From: Leptospira terpstrae serovar Hualin str. LT 11-33 = ATCC 700639
GTDB lineage: Bacteria; Spirochaetota; Leptospiria; Leptospirales; Leptospiraceae
Assembly: GCF_000332495.1 (NCBI RefSeq)
Contig: NZ_AOGW02000016.1
Location: forward strand, 124,001-188,000
DNA: 64,000 nucleotides
Direction: 5' to 3'
Below are positions 8,300 to 18,336 of this stretch, piece by piece. Position numbers and translations under genes: made by a program. The first letter of the stretch is position 1; the number at the start of each line of letters is the position of its first letter. The notes beneath the pieces are model-generated. The model was not told where the DNA came from and did no database searches. It saw only the letters and a program-made list of their open reading frames with translations.

Positions 8300-9736
8300 A
8301 TGCCGGTAGACGAAAAAATCCCCAACAAACGCACCAAAATTATCTGTACCATCGGTCCCGCATCTGCTAACCGCGAAACTATCTTAAGTCTCATCTATTC
8401 GGGAATGGATTTGGCAAGGATGAACTTTTCTCATTCTACCCACGACTACCATAAAGAAATCTTCGAGTTGCTACGAGAGTGTGAACAAGAATCTGGTAAA
8501 TCCATTGGTATCCTTGCCGACTTACAAGGCCCCAAAATTAGAACAGGGAAGTTGGGAACGGGGCCCTTGGAACTAAAAACGGGTGATCAAATCACCATCA
8601 ATAATAAATCCGATTTCCTCGGCACAGAAAATGAGATTGGTTGCACCTACCAATACATCCTAAATGACATTGACGTAGGACACAAACTATTGATTGACGA
8701 CGGCAAACTTTCGTTTGTCGTAAAATCCAAAACTAAAGAAAAAGCAGTTTTGGAAACAGTAATTGGAGGTACGTTAAAAGATAACAAAGGAATCAACCTT
8801 CCAGGAACTCCAATTTCGGCACCAGCTCTTTCAGAAAAAGACATAGAAGATTTACAATTTGCACTATCTTTAGGTGTAGATTATATTGCATTATCCTTCG
8901 TTAGACGAGCGAGCGATTTAGAGATGGCGCGTCAGTTTATGAAAGACAGTTATGCTGGCCTTATTGCAAAAATCGAAAGACCCGAAGCAATTCAAAATAT
9001 TGAAGAGATTATAGACAATTGTGATGGAATCATGATAGCTCGTGGTGACTTAGGTGTGGAGTTAGATACACAATATGTTCCCATCATTCAAAAAGAGATG
9101 ATTACAAAACTCAACCAAAGAGGAAAACCAGTAATCACCGCAACACAAATGTTAGAAACTATGATCGACAACCCACGTCCCACACGTGCGGAAGCAAGTG
9201 ATGTTGCCAATGCTGTAATGGATGGAACAGATGCTGTGATGTTATCTGGGGAAACAGCTTCGGGAAAGTATCCAGTGGAAACGGTACGAACCATGACAAG
9301 TATCATCCAAGCTGCTGAAGAATCAGAAATTTATTTATCACATTTGAGAAATATGGATCGGACCGAATTTGAAGTCGAACGAACTGCCCTTGGTAGTGCT
9401 GCAGAATCTATTACTAGGTCTATCAATGCAAAAGCTATTATCAATTTCACAAGGTCAGGATACTCCTCCCTACTCTCTTCAGAGTTTCGTCCCTTAAAAC
9501 CAATTTATTCATTTACACCTTTTCTTGGTACAGCAAGAAAGATGCAATTGTTTTGGGGAGTGGAAGCCTATGTGATGCCTATGATGGATAAGTTTCCAGA
9601 TATGATTGCCTTTATGAGTAAAACTCTTAAATCAGAAGGAAAATTAAAATCAGGAGATACTGTTGTTATTTTGTCTGGTGCTCCAGGATCTGTGGCTCAG
9701 ACTGTAGACTTCATCCAAATCCATAAAATCAAATAA
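8300..9736 (+). CDS. pyk: Pyruvate kinase
   Basis: This encodes a 478-residue pyruvate kinase, catalysing phosphoenolpyruvate plus ADP to pyruvate plus ATP in glycolysis. Landmarks are KRTKIICTIGPAS at the N-terminus, MDLARMNFSHS, ILADLQGPKIRTG, the B-domain region, LIAKIERPEAIQNI (catalytic Lys and Glu), IMIARGDLGVEL and VITATQMLETMI, PTRAEASDVANAV and the C-terminal allosteric-type domain. The frame is open upstream to 8183, but ATG 8300 gives the standard family start and length. Its last 8 bp overlap the convergent flavoprotein gene. Confidence 0.95.
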   Translation: MPVDEKIPNKRTKIICTIGPASANRETILSLIYSGMDLARMNFSHSTHDYHKEIFELLRECEQESGKSIGILADLQGPKIRTGKLGTGPLELKTGDQITINNKSDFLGTENEIGCTYQYILNDIDVGHKLLIDDGKLSFVVKSKTKEKAVLETVIGGTLKDNKGINLPGTPISAPALSEKDIEDLQFALSLGVDYIALSFVRRASDLEMARQFMKDSYAGLIAKIERPEAIQNIEEIIDNCDGIMIARGDLGVELDTQYVPIIQKEMITKLNQRGKPVITATQMLETMIDNPRPTRAEASDVANAVMDGTDAVMLSGETASGKYPVETVRTMTSIIQAAEESEIYLSHLRNMDRTEFEVERTALGSAAESITRSINAKAIINFTRSGYSSLLSSEFRPLKPIYSFTPFLGTARKMQLFWGVEAYVMPMMDKFPDMIAFMSKTLKSEGKLKSGDTVVILSGAPGSVAQTVDFIQIHKIK

Positions 9737-10988
9737 CGATTGTTTTGCGAATGCCTCGGGCTGCCAGTGTTGCGGTTGTCCAGGCATTCTGAAAATTAAA
9801 ACCACCTGTAATTCCATCTACGTCAATAATTTCACCAGTCAAATAAAGCCCAGAACAAAGTTTGCTTTCCATGGTTTGGAACTGAATGTCCTTTCTGGAA
9901 ACCCCTCCCGCTGTTACAAACTCTTCTTTAAATACTCCTTTGGCGACCATTCGAAGTTTGGATTGAGTTAACGAAAGACTTAAAGTCCTGATTTCTGACT
10001 TTGAAATTTCGGAGTAACGTTTGTTAGCTTGTATTTTGGATTCTTTTAAAATCCAATCCCAAAACCGAGAAGGTAGTTTCCATTCCGAATCGGGAGCCAA
10101 TTTATCTGCCGGTGTTTTCTCTTTTTTTGATAAATAGTCTTCTTCTAAACTTTGAGTTGATTTTCCACCGATCCAATTTACAGAAAGATCCACTTTGTAA
10201 TCAGCTTCAAATAATGTGCGAGCTTCCCAAGCAGAGAGACGAAGGGCACAAGGCCCACTTAGCCCCCAATGTGTAATCAGAATAGGTCCTTTTTGAGGTT
10301 TTCCTTTCGGCAATACTTTGAGTTCACAATGAGGAACCACAAGGCCTGTGAGCTCCATAAGATCTGTATTTTCTAAAGTCAAGGTAAAGAGTGAAGGAAC
10401 AGGAGTGATGATTTTATGTCCTAACTTTTCAAGTATACTCCAAACCTTTCTGTTGGACCCGGTGGCTAGAAGTACAATATCAAAATTATCTTCCACTCCT
10501 CCTTCCCATAGAATCTTAAATCCTTTGGATTGATCTGAAACTTGGTTAGAATAAATTCCAACTAACCCTTGTTCAAAGTGAATTGGAATTTTTTTTAATT
10601 TTAATTCATTTAAAAAACATTGGATTATGGTATCCGAACTGTCAGTAGTAGGAAACATCCTGCCATCAGCTTCAGCTTTGAGTGTTACCCCTTTTTTTTG
10701 AAACCAGGCAATTGTATCTTTTGGTTGGAAAGCTTCTAATGCCCACCGAAGTTCCTTGTTTCCCCTGGGATACCTATCGGATAGAAGTTCTGGATCAAAA
10801 AGATTATGGGTAACATTACATCTTCCACCACCAGAAATTCGAAGTTTAGAAAGTGGTTCTTTCGACTTCTCAAAAATCTGAATATCACATAACCCCTGTA
10901 ATTCTTCATGAATTTGTAAGGCAGCAAAACAACCGGAAGCTCCAGCTCCTATGATTGCAATTTTTGGTTTTTTTGCCAATCCTACCAC
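9729..10988 (-). CDS. HI0933/BaiN-type NAD(P)/FAD-dependent oxidoreductase
   Basis: This encodes 419 residues starting from GTG with an FAD-binding Rossmann motif at the very N-terminus ([14 protein letters not shown]) and the family signature [15 protein letters not shown] middle domain follows, and the C-terminal FAD-closing motif is [24 protein letters not shown]. This matches the HI0933/YhiN/BaiN flavoprotein family. Some members reduce bile-acid intermediates, but most have no established substrate, so I assign only the family. It overlaps the end of the upstream glyoxalase gene by 7 bp and that of convergent pyk by 8 bp. Confidence 0.88.
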   Translation of the reverse strand: MVGLAKKPKIAIIGAGASGCFAALQIHEELQGLCDIQIFEKSKEPLSKLRISGGGRCNVTHNLFDPELLSDRYPRGNKELRWALEAFQPKDTIAWFQKKGVTLKAEADGRMFPTTDSSDTIIQCFLNELKLKKIPIHFEQGLVGIYSNQVSDQSKGFKILWEGGVEDNFDIVLLATGSNRKVWSILEKLGHKIITPVPSLFTLTLENTDLMELTGLVVPHCELKVLPKGKPQKGPILITHWGLSGPCALRLSAWEARTLFEADYKVDLSVNWIGGKSTQSLEEDYLSKKEKTPADKLAPDSEWKLPSRFWDWILKESKIQANKRYSEISKSEIRTLSLSLTQSKLRMVAKGVFKEEFVTAGGVSRKDIQFQTMESKLCSGLYLTGEIIDVDGITGGFNFQNAWTTATLAARGIRKTIVI

Positions 10989-11404
10989 TCACCTGTATTT
11001 TGCATGGAAACCCAAGGTTCTGCTAAAGGCAATGGTTTCCCTTTTTGGAGAAGTTCTATGGAAATTAAATCAGGTGACCTAACAAATGCCATACGACCAT
11101 CCCGAGGGGGACGATTGATGGTAACTCCCATTTTTTGCATCTGCTCGCAGGTCTCATAAATGTTATCTACTTCATAGGCAATGTGTCCAAAGTTTCTACC
11201 TGAAGAATAGGGTTCGGTCTGACCCCAGTTGTAAGTGAGTTCGATCTCGGGTGCATCTGCTTCCCCGGTTGATAAAAATACTAGAGTAAATTTTCCCTCA
11301 GGATGCTCATTCCTTCGAGTGATTTTAAGTCCAAGTATCTCCACAAAAAAATGAAGGGCCCGATCTAAATCCAAAACGCGGATCATTGTGTGTAAATATT
11401 TCAT
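10982..11404 (-). CDS. gloA: Lactoylglutathione lyase (glyoxalase I)
   Basis: This encodes a 140-residue VOC-fold enzyme converting the methylglyoxal-glutathione hemithioacetal to S-lactoylglutathione. Expected metal ligands are visible: His in YLHTMIRV near the start, Glu in EIELTYNWG, His in NFGHIAYEV and Glu in ISIELLQKG near the end. The length equals a single-unit bacterial GloA. An upstream start at 11446 would add a hydrophobic stretch absent from the family and overlap the hydroxylase gene, so ATG 11404 is chosen. It probably shares a transcript with the downstream flavoprotein and the upstream hydroxylase gene. Confidence 0.9.
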   Translation of the reverse strand: MKYLHTMIRVLDLDRALHFFVEILGLKITRRNEHPEGKFTLVFLSTGEADAPEIELTYNWGQTEPYSSGRNFGHIAYEVDNIYETCEQMQKMGVTINRPPRDGRMAFVRSPDLISIELLQKGKPLPLAEPWVSMQNTGEW

Positions 11405-11412
11405 CTGTCTTA

Positions 11413-12597
11413 CTATAAGAAAAAATAGACCAAAAGCACAAGCCAAGAAATAAATTTAGGAATTTCATAGGGAAGCCAATCTTTATTTCCCTCTAATAGC
11501 CTCCCTAAAGAAACGAAGGAAAAAACCAAAAGTACAAAGACAGAAGCAATTTCTCCAAAAGAAAATAGATGCATACGTTTCAAAAAATACAAAGTGAAGA
11601 TTGTGGGAACCAAAAATGAAATCAGGAGGAAGGACCGATACAAAACATTTCCAGACTTACGCCTGTATTGTGGTTCCAATGCCTTATATGCAATTTCTCC
11701 TCTGTGATGGCTCAACCATACTTTAGGATCTTTCACACCTCGATCCATAGGGGGCTGCAGATCATCAGGCCTTACAGAAGGATAAGATAAAAAGGAAATT
11801 AGTCCCTGCCACTTGTTTTTTGTAAGCATTAAATCAGAAAACAAATCTCGAAACACATGTAGTTCAGCCGTCACTGGATCATAAGTACGGAGTTGTGAAA
11901 CAAGTCCATACCTTGGTTCTTTGATTTCTTCACAAAAGGTTCCGAATATTCGATCCCAAAAGATAAACACTCCCCCATAATTTTTATCTATATATTCAGG
12001 ATTCATTGCGTGATGAACTCTATGGTGAGACGGTGTGACAAAAACAAATTCGAACCATGCCGGCAATTTACCAATGGCACGAGTATGAACCCAAAATTGG
12101 TAAGTACGGTTCAAAGCATCGATGATTAAATAAGATTCTACGGGAAATCCAATAAGTGCCAATGGCAAATAAAAAAGTCCAATCCCGATATTACGAACAA
12201 AGGATTGCCTGAGAGCTACTGATAAATTAAATTCCTCACTGGAATGGTGCACTACATGAGAAGCCCACAAAACTTTAATTTCATGGCTATAGCGGTGTGC
12301 CCAATAGAATAAAAAATCAAGTAGAACAAATAAAATAATCCAATGCGCAGGCGAGTTTGATGATAAAAAACCTTTGGAAAAAAATTCTGACCCCCAAGAG
12401 ATTTGATACAAAGCGTTATAAACAAAAACCAAAGCAAGTAAAATAACGCCATCAAAAATGCGACTGAGGACTCCTAAACTTAAGTCTGCCAAAGAATCTT
12501 CGTAAAAATAATAATCCTGTTTTTTAAACCGAGTATAGAAAACCTCAACCAACATAAGTAGAATATAAATAGGGGCAATGGATTCAATGAGTCTCAT
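11413..12597 (-). CDS. Sterol desaturase / fatty acid hydroxylase-family membrane protein
   Basis: This encodes 394 residues with several membrane segments and the clustered di-iron histidine motifs of the family: [17 protein letters not shown] and HRVHHAMN. The C-terminal ~110 residues contain three more hydrophobic segments not needed for the catalytic core. Members hydroxylate or desaturate lipid substrates at the membrane. The exact substrate is unknown; a lipid-modifying role is likely. It ends 8 bp before gloA on the same strand. A second, unrelated-length member of the same family lies at 17476. Confidence 0.85.
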   Translation of the reverse strand: MRLIESIAPIYILLMLVEVFYTRFKKQDYYFYEDSLADLSLGVLSRIFDGVILLALVFVYNALYQISWGSEFFSKGFLSSNSPAHWIILFVLLDFLFYWAHRYSHEIKVLWASHVVHHSSEEFNLSVALRQSFVRNIGIGLFYLPLALIGFPVESYLIIDALNRTYQFWVHTRAIGKLPAWFEFVFVTPSHHRVHHAMNPEYIDKNYGGVFIFWDRIFGTFCEEIKEPRYGLVSQLRTYDPVTAELHVFRDLFSDLMLTKNKWQGLISFLSYPSVRPDDLQPPMDRGVKDPKVWLSHHRGEIAYKALEPQYRRKSGNVLYRSFLLISFLVPTIFTLYFLKRMHLFSFGEIASVFVLLVFSFVSLGRLLEGNKDWLPYEIPKFISWLVLLVYFFL

Positions 12598-12736
12598 AGG
12601 GTATCCTTAAGTCACTATTATCTATACTGGTATTATTTGAAATGCAACCTCGTTTCTAGTGATATGATCCTAATGTTTCGCAAAAAAAACATCCAAACAA
12701 GAACGTTATTTTATCAGAAAGATCGAACCCTTAGAA

Positions 12737-13348
12737 TTATTTTAATTTATTACTTAAATCTAAATTCAATTCATTGAATGCATTGGTAAGTCCTTGATTC
12801 CAACCAAGGACCAGAGCTTCTGGATCTTTTTTCTCAATGGACTGGATTTGTTTGTATGTTTTTCTAAAAACTGGTGTAGAGATTGAATCTTTATCCTCAT
12901 ACACAACAACTTCAAATTCAATAACAGCCTTTGGTTCTTTGGTTCGGAAATCTCCATACATTTGAGATAAGTTCAGTTCTATAAAATGGGTAATATTTAC
13001 CCTGGTATGCATACTAGCATCCCATTCAAAGTTCCCCGATTTTAAAAGCGAACGAACGAACTCTTCTTTAAAGTTGTGCGCAGGAGGGATAAAGAACCCA
13101 TTATAATAATCTGATTCATAGACTGCATTTTCTTTGCGATAAACAAACTCTTTTCCCTCAAATCTCTGCGAGATAAAAACCTTACGCACAATGAAAGATT
13201 TTGGTTTAGATACAGAAAACAATTGTTTGGTGTCACCAGCTTCAATCAGAAAGAACCTTTTTTCAGGAAAGGTTTTACTAACACCAAAACAGTCGTTAAG
13301 TAAAAAAAGTAATCCAAAAAGAAATATAGATCGTATAAATGATTTCAT
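12737..13348 (-). CDS. PqiC-like ABC transport auxiliary lipoprotein of the Mla operon
   Basis: This encodes 203 residues with a lipoprotein signal peptide ending at a cysteine (LFLLNDC). The body (FLIEAGDTKQLFSV, IVRKVFISQRFEGKEFVYRKENAVYESDYYNGFFIPPAHN) has the layout of the ABC_trans_aux/PqiC family: a strand-rich domain with the conserved Y-RYxxxxWxxxP-like segment, here in altered form. Family assignment is supported mainly by position, as the fourth gene of an mlaE-mlaF-mlaD operon with a 5-bp gap. It is probably an outer-membrane-anchored partner of the MCE protein in lipid transport across the periplasm. Confidence 0.65.
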   Translation of the reverse strand: MKSFIRSIFLFGLLFLLNDCFGVSKTFPEKRFFLIEAGDTKQLFSVSKPKSFIVRKVFISQRFEGKEFVYRKENAVYESDYYNGFFIPPAHNFKEEFVRSLLKSGNFEWDASMHTRVNITHFIELNLSQMYGDFRTKEPKAVIEFEVVVYEDKDSISTPVFRKTYKQIQSIEKKDPEALVLGWNQGLTNAFNELNLDLSNKLK

Positions 13349-13353
13349 TATTT

Positions 13354-14301
13354 TTATTTCCAGAGTTTAGACTTGTTTGGTGCTTCTCCGAAGAGAAACT
13401 GAGAAGGATATTTTTTAGCATTAGCAGTTACTTCTTTTAAGTCTTCAGAAGCAATTCGCAAATTTTCAATCGATGTTGAAATATCACCTTGGTTGGAAGC
13501 AAGTAGTGTATCCAAACGTTTTAAAGTTGTTTGTAGTTGTGTCACAGATGCGTCCAATTTTTTGGGTAACCCTTGTGTCTCTGGACTAGCGATGAGAGCC
13601 TTTACTTCTGCATTGGTTTTTCTTAGGTCAACCAAAAGTCCTGTGGATTCACGTGCTAAGTCTCCGAGTTTGGCTTCCTGGATAGTTTGATTTAAGTTAC
13701 GGATCAGTTCCCCTACACCCAAAAGAATTTTATCTACATCTGCTTTTTCTACTTTATCAAAAAACTTATCGACTGAGGCCGTAAAACGAGAGATGGTGCT
13801 TGGCGCTGACGGTATATAAATAGTTTTTGGTTCCCATTCAATAGATAATGGCGGATTTTTTTCAGGATTAAGATAATCTACCTCAAGATAGGCAGTTCCA
13901 GTTAATCCTTGTGAGGCGAGACGAACCCGAAGCCCAGTTTGAATCATTCTTTTTACTGTTTTCTTTAAATCGTCGCCGTATACTCCTTTTACAAAGTCGG
14001 GGACAGACATTTTAATTAATACATACCTGCCGTAACGAAGTTCCGTATCCTCGGTGAGTTTATCCGAATATTCATTTTGTACAAAAGTAATTTCTTGGAC
14101 AGTGCCTACCTTTACACCACGGTGTTTGACCGGGGACCCAATATCCAAACCTTGTACCGATTCATCGAAATAAGTTTCTAAACTTACGGATCTTTGAAAG
14201 ATATTGCCTGCTGTAAATACTATCAAAAACAAAATGAGAGTAAAAAAACTAACAAGAACGAAAACCCCAACTTTAAAATAGATTTTACTTGATTGGTTCA
14301 T
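13354..14301 (-). CDS. mlaD: MCE-family lipid transport protein (MlaD-like)
   Basis: This encodes 315 residues with one N-terminal membrane anchor (VGVFVLVSFFTLILFLIVF) followed by an MCE domain at about residues 35-125 (YFDESVQGLDIGSPVKHRGVKVGTVQEI and GLTGTAYLEVDYLNP). A long helical C-terminal region (about 165-300) should form an oligomeric periplasmic stalk or barrel. It is the substrate-binding hexamer subunit of an Mla-type lipid ABC system. Its start overlaps the ATPase stop by 4 bp, placing it firmly in the operon. No MlaC or MlaA-like gene follows; the helical extension plus the lipoprotein may replace a shuttle. Confidence 0.9.
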   Translation of the reverse strand: MNQSSKIYFKVGVFVLVSFFTLILFLIVFTAGNIFQRSVSLETYFDESVQGLDIGSPVKHRGVKVGTVQEITFVQNEYSDKLTEDTELRYGRYVLIKMSVPDFVKGVYGDDLKKTVKRMIQTGLRVRLASQGLTGTAYLEVDYLNPEKNPPLSIEWEPKTIYIPSAPSTISRFTASVDKFFDKVEKADVDKILLGVGELIRNLNQTIQEAKLGDLARESTGLLVDLRKTNAEVKALIASPETQGLPKKLDASVTQLQTTLKRLDTLLASNQGDISTSIENLRIASEDLKEVTANAKKYPSQFLFGEAPNKSKLWK

Positions 14302-15065
14302 AAAGGGGAACTCTCCTGTGGTATACGATTAAAGAATTGTTTTACAAATGGATCTTTTGATTTCTCTTTCAAATCTTTTGGTTTGCCTTCGGCAATGATC
14401 CCTTTTTTGGTTTTATCTAATACGATCACTCGGTCTGCCATAGTAAATACAGAAGGTAATTCATGTGTCACGATCACAAAGGTAACGCCAAGAGTCCTCG
14501 ACAAACGAATGATTAGATAATCTAACTCAACACTAGTGATGGGATCAAGGCCAGCGCTTGGTTCATCTAAAAATAATATTTCGGGATCCATAGCCATTGC
14601 GCGTGCAATGGCAGCACGTTTTTTCATTCCACCGGAAAGTTCTGCTGGATAAAGATGAGCGAAAGGAAAAAGACCTACCATTTTTAATTTGGTCATTGCT
14701 ATTTCATTCATGATGGCAAGTGGCAATTTCGTAAATTCTTCCAAAGGCAAACGAATGTTTTCGAGTAAAGTCATGGAACCAAAGAGTGCACTTTGTTGGT
14801 ACATTACTCCAATTCGATTCCAAATTTCTATTTTCTTTTTTCCTTCCGCCAATACTATATCATCTTCATCAATCCATATACGGCCGCTAAATGGTGATGT
14901 TAATCCAATCATATTTTTTAAAACCGTAGACTTTCCACAACCCGAACCTCCGAGGATTCCAAAAATTTCTCCTCGGTTCACTTCAAAAGAAATATCTTCC
15001 ATAATCACAGTATTGCCATATCCAGTGGTTAGGTGTTCTACTCGAATGATTGGTTTTTCTTTCAT
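14298..15065 (-). CDS. mlaF: ABC transporter ATP-binding protein of the Mla lipid system
   Basis: This encodes a 255-residue ABC ATPase with Walker A GGSGCGKST near residue 40, Q-loop region MYQQSALFGSMT, signature LSGGMKKRAAIARAMA, Walker B EILFLDEPSAGLDP and switch His (IVTHELPS). Powering the MlaE permease, it drives phospholipid movement between the inner membrane and periplasm. The frame extends to 15200, but ATG 15065 gives the standard MKEKPIIRVEHL start and a 4-bp overlap with the permease gene. Confidence 0.92.
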   Translation of the reverse strand: MKEKPIIRVEHLTTGYGNTVIMEDISFEVNRGEIFGILGGSGCGKSTVLKNMIGLTSPFSGRIWIDEDDIVLAEGKKKIEIWNRIGVMYQQSALFGSMTLLENIRLPLEEFTKLPLAIMNEIAMTKLKMVGLFPFAHLYPAELSGGMKKRAAIARAMAMDPEILFLDEPSAGLDPITSVELDYLIIRLSRTLGVTFVIVTHELPSVFTMADRVIVLDKTKKGIIAEGKPKDLKEKSKDPFVKQFFNRIPQESSPL

Positions 15066-16186
15066 ATTTTTAAGTAAAAGTATAAGACGGAAAAAATTCC
15101 ATCTAAGATAGAAACAAGTATGATGGAACCAACCACTGCGGAAGTGGTTGATTCCCCAACAGCTCCTGCTCCTGATGCTGTTTTTAATCCTCGGTAACAA
15201 CCAATGGACGCAATGATCATTCCAAAAAAATAAGATTTTAAAAGTCCACCTAAGATATCTGAAAGTCCCACCGCAAGATTCACTTGGTTGATAAAAGTAA
15301 CGAGAGGAAATCCGAAACTAATCAACACAACTGCTCCACCAATGAGTCCAAACAAATTAAATACAATAGTAAGAAGTGGTGTCATCAGAAGGGAAGCCAC
15401 CAAACGAGGAATAATGAGAAATTGTACGGGAGGAAGTCCCATCGTAGTCAATGCATCGATCTCTTCAGAGACTTTCATCGTTCCAAGTTCTGCTGCAAAG
15501 GCAGATCCTGACCTTCCCGATAAAATAAAAGCAGTCATCAAAGGACCAAGTTCTCGAAACAAAGAAAGACCCACCAAGTTTGCTACAAAGATTTCCGCAC
15601 CAAACCTTCTCATAGGAATTGCCGACTGAAAAGACATGATGAGACCAAGCAAAAATCCTATCATCGCGATGATTGGGAATGCATTCACACCCATAGATTC
15701 CGCAACACGAAAAGTGTCCTTCCAACGAATTTTAGATGGATGTAAAAAAGAACGCCAAAAAGAAACCGTTAGTTCCCCGGTAAACGTGATTAAGTATTTA
15801 AACTCTAACAATGAATCAATGGTAAGTTTCCCGATTTTTTCAGATCTTCGAAGAGCGTTTGCTAGTATTTCTTTATTTTTTTTACTATCATCTTCAGCAA
15901 TACTCAGTCGGTATTTGAATGCATCACCTAATCCATACAATGCGAACTGAATTCGTCTAGTTTCGCATTCCACTCGAATTAATTTTAAAAAAGAAATACC
16001 AGAAGTGTCTGATTCCTGTAAATTTCCAGCATGAACGGCGACGTTACGCGGTGGATTTTTTTTAAGGATTTCGAAAAATGTGGTCCAATCTTTGCCAGTT
16101 TCTTTGGCAGTTAGGACTGCAGGGAGGTGGATCTCTAAGGTGCTACCTTCCCTCAAAAAGGAGGATTGTCGTTGAATGGTATCCAC
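15062..16186 (-). CDS. mlaE: MlaE-type lipid ABC permease with N-terminal STAS domain
   Basis: This encodes 374 residues from a GTG start. Residues 1-110 form a STAS-like domain (STLEIHLPAVLTAKE, with DTSGISFLKLIRVE at the usual Ser/Thr region), equivalent to the separate MlaB protein of E. coli. Residues 125-374 are a MlaE permease with five or six membrane segments and family motifs RELGPLMTAFILSGRSGSAFAAELGTMKVSEEIDAL and GFFLGLI-like stretches. It is the first gene of a four-gene operon with mlaF, mlaD and a lipoprotein, each joined by overlaps or a 5-bp gap. No good ribosome binding site precedes the GTG. Confidence 0.9.
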   Translation of the reverse strand: MDTIQRQSSFLREGSTLEIHLPAVLTAKETGKDWTTFFEILKKNPPRNVAVHAGNLQESDTSGISFLKLIRVECETRRIQFALYGLGDAFKYRLSIAEDDSKKNKEILANALRRSEKIGKLTIDSLLEFKYLITFTGELTVSFWRSFLHPSKIRWKDTFRVAESMGVNAFPIIAMIGFLLGLIMSFQSAIPMRRFGAEIFVANLVGLSLFRELGPLMTAFILSGRSGSAFAAELGTMKVSEEIDALTTMGLPPVQFLIIPRLVASLLMTPLLTIVFNLFGLIGGAVVLISFGFPLVTFINQVNLAVGLSDILGGLLKSYFFGMIIASIGCYRGLKTASGAGAVGESTTSAVVGSIILVSILDGIFSVLYFYLKI

Positions 16187-16273
16187 GTTTCATACGTAAT
16201 TCTAATTCAGAACGAACCCTAGGCAAGTGATTTTATTTTACAATCCAATCGATTGATTAAAAGATGAACCATA

Positions 16274-17362
16274 GTGTGGAATCTAACAAGTCATTTGATT
16301 GCTTTTTCTGCCGGACTTTCCTTGCTCTTTGCTTGGGGAGAATTCTTGCGAAAAAACAGCACAGGACAAACCAAAGTGCAAGGAATGTTATTTCTCTTTG
16401 CCGCCATGTTTCAGGCACATACCTATTTTACATCCACAGGCCTTTACCAATTTTTCCCTCATTTTTATCTCATCCATTTACCCTTCACCGCCTGTATTGG
16501 AGCACTTCTTAGGCGCTACTTCTCAGAACTCTGGGATGAAAGTCCCAATGGAAACCGGTTTTCTTACTGGGAATTAATTCCTGCAGGGATTGTCACTGTT
16601 TTACTCATTCCCTTTTATACATCCTCTGGCGAAGATAAAATTGCACTTCACACTCGCTATTTGAAGGAGGGTGTTCCACTGCTTTTTCAAATTACGATTC
16701 TCATCGCAGTTTCACCCATATTTTATGCGGCTTTTTATGTCTTCACTAACATGGTTAAATACATTCGTTTGGACAGATTCAGAAATTCAGCTCACCTTCG
16801 TTTGGTGGGTATTGTAGTCGGGATTGGTGCCTTTTCTAGTTTAATTGGAATTTATACTTTATTTTTCCACCAAAGGCATGGATTGGAAATTGTCTCCACA
16901 TTCATCGCCTTACTCCTCATTGGTGTTTACCTCTTGCGACAAAAAAGTCCAGAATTATGGGGAGAAGTGCAGAGAATTGTCATCGAAGAAAAGAAGTATC
17001 AAACCTCGCAATTGGGCGGATTCAATTTAGAGAATCTTCAAAACCAACTAAGACAACTAATGGAAGTGGAAAAAATCTACAGAGACGAAAGTATCAATTT
17101 AGAAAAGTTGGCCATAGAGATGAATCTTTCAGAACACCAACTTTCTGAATATTTGAACCTCCACGAAAAGAAGAGTTTCTTTCACTTGGTGAATCACTAT
17201 CGTATCGGGGAAGCTAAAGAACTGTTTTCGTTACATCCGGAAAGAAACATCCTAACAATTGCTTACGATGTGGGGTTTCCTTCCAAATCAACATTTTATG
17301 ACGCATTCAAACGAGAGATAGGTACTAGTCCTAGTGAATTTAGAAAATCATTGAAACAATGA
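16274..17362 (+). CDS. AraC-family regulator with N-terminal multi-pass membrane domain
   Basis: This encodes 362 residues from a GTG start. The first ~215 residues hold about seven hydrophobic segments, and residues 255-362 are an AraC/XylS DNA-binding domain with two helix-turn-helix units (INLEKLAIEMNLSEHQLSEYLN and NILTIAYDVGFPSKSTFYDAFKREIGTSPSEFR). This type senses a membrane or lipid-soluble signal and acts on nearby genes. The downstream sterol-desaturase-family gene at 17476 is a likely target by position, though a terminator separates them. Confidence 0.88.
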   Translation: MWNLTSHLIAFSAGLSLLFAWGEFLRKNSTGQTKVQGMLFLFAAMFQAHTYFTSTGLYQFFPHFYLIHLPFTACIGALLRRYFSELWDESPNGNRFSYWELIPAGIVTVLLIPFYTSSGEDKIALHTRYLKEGVPLLFQITILIAVSPIFYAAFYVFTNMVKYIRLDRFRNSAHLRLVGIVVGIGAFSSLIGIYTLFFHQRHGLEIVSTFIALLLIGVYLLRQKSPELWGEVQRIVIEEKKYQTSQLGGFNLENLQNQLRQLMEVEKIYRDESINLEKLAIEMNLSEHQLSEYLNLHEKKSFFHLVNHYRIGEAKELFSLHPERNILTIAYDVGFPSKSTFYDAFKREIGTSPSEFRKSLKQ

Positions 17363-17392
17363 TCCGAATGGACCCGTTCGGAATCATTTTTT
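17360..17392 (+). terminator. Rho-independent terminator after the AraC-type gene
   Basis: TGATCCGAA (17360-17368) pairs with TTCGG-A-ATCA (17377-17386, one bulged A) around an 8-nt loop, followed directly by six T residues. The stem begins at the stop codon of the AraC-type gene. The hydroxylase gene downstream therefore needs its own promoter. Confidence 0.7.
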
Positions 17393-17475
17393 ATTCCGAC
17401 TTTACCGATCCGGTCGATTTGGAGTTTGATTTTTGTTAGAATGGATTCATTCGTAAGTGTTGTTAGGAGATTTGT

Positions 17476-18336
17476 ATGTTTGGTGGACCAGTTCAGTGTG
17501 AATTAGTTTTAGATTGTGTTACCAAAATTGGATTTGCACAAGGGATTTTGAATTTCCTACGTTATTATCCAATTGCAGGGTTAGCTTTTCTTTTATTCTA
17601 TGTTTGGCGAAAGGATTTTTTCGAAACCTACCGCATTCAAAAAGTATACCCGAAAGCCGAAAAAGTATGGAAGGAATTCCGTCAATCGGCTGTCACACTC
17701 GTTGTCTTTACACTCGTCGCTGTGACTAACATCACTTTAATGAAGGCAAAAATTGTTCCGAGTGCAGTGTACTTTGGACCAGTATCCGGATGGTCTGGGG
17801 TTGGATATATTTTCTTAAGCTTCGCTCTCATCACAGTTTGGCATGAAACTTGGTTTTATTGGATGCACCGATTTGCTCACCTAAAAAAAGTATACCCACA
17901 TGTGCATTCCGAACACCACCAATCGGTAAACCCTTCTCCACTTGCCGCCTATAGGTTCCAAGCAACAGAAGCATTTTTAGAAGCCATATACATTGTTCCT
18001 TTTGTGATGTTTATTCCCATTCATTTTTATGTGTTAATCTTTCATACCTTCTATGCTATGGTTTTAAATATTTGGTGGCATTTGGGTTATGAATTTTTTC
18101 CGAAAGGTTGGGCCTCACATCCTATCACAAAATGGATCAATACCTCCACACACCACAACCTCCACCACCAGAAGTTCCAAGGAAACTACTCTCTCTATTT
18201 CAATGTTTGGGACAGGTTGATGGGAACTAACTTCCCAAATTATGAATCTTACTTTGAACATGTGACTGCAGAAAGAGATAGGAAACGAAAAGAGAAAGTG
18301 GCAAGTGCCAACGTCGATCGTGAAGTTTTGGTTTAG
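17476..18336 (+). CDS. Sterol desaturase / fatty acid hydroxylase-family membrane enzyme
   Basis: This encodes 286 residues with four or so membrane segments and the full set of metal-binding histidine clusters: HETWFYWMHRFAH, HVHSEHHQSVNP and HHNLHHQKFQGNYS. It should be a di-iron membrane enzyme that hydroxylates or desaturates a lipid. An AGGAG six bases before the ATG gives a strong ribosome binding site. It follows a membrane-anchored AraC regulator, which may control it. Substrate not determined. Confidence 0.88.
   Translation: MFGGPVQCELVLDCVTKIGFAQGILNFLRYYPIAGLAFLLFYVWRKDFFETYRIQKVYPKAEKVWKEFRQSAVTLVVFTLVAVTNITLMKAKIVPSAVYFGPVSGWSGVGYIFLSFALITVWHETWFYWMHRFAHLKKVYPHVHSEHHQSVNPSPLAAYRFQATEAFLEAIYIVPFVMFIPIHFYVLIFHTFYAMVLNIWWHLGYEFFPKGWASHPITKWINTSTHHNLHHQKFQGNYSLYFNVWDRLMGTNFPNYESYFEHVTAERDRKRKEKVASANVDREVLV

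Noticed and set aside
14689..15111. 140-residue plus-strand ORF inside the Mla ATPase gene
   Set aside because: It is the complement of Walker A and Q-loop coding sequence; a shadow frame.
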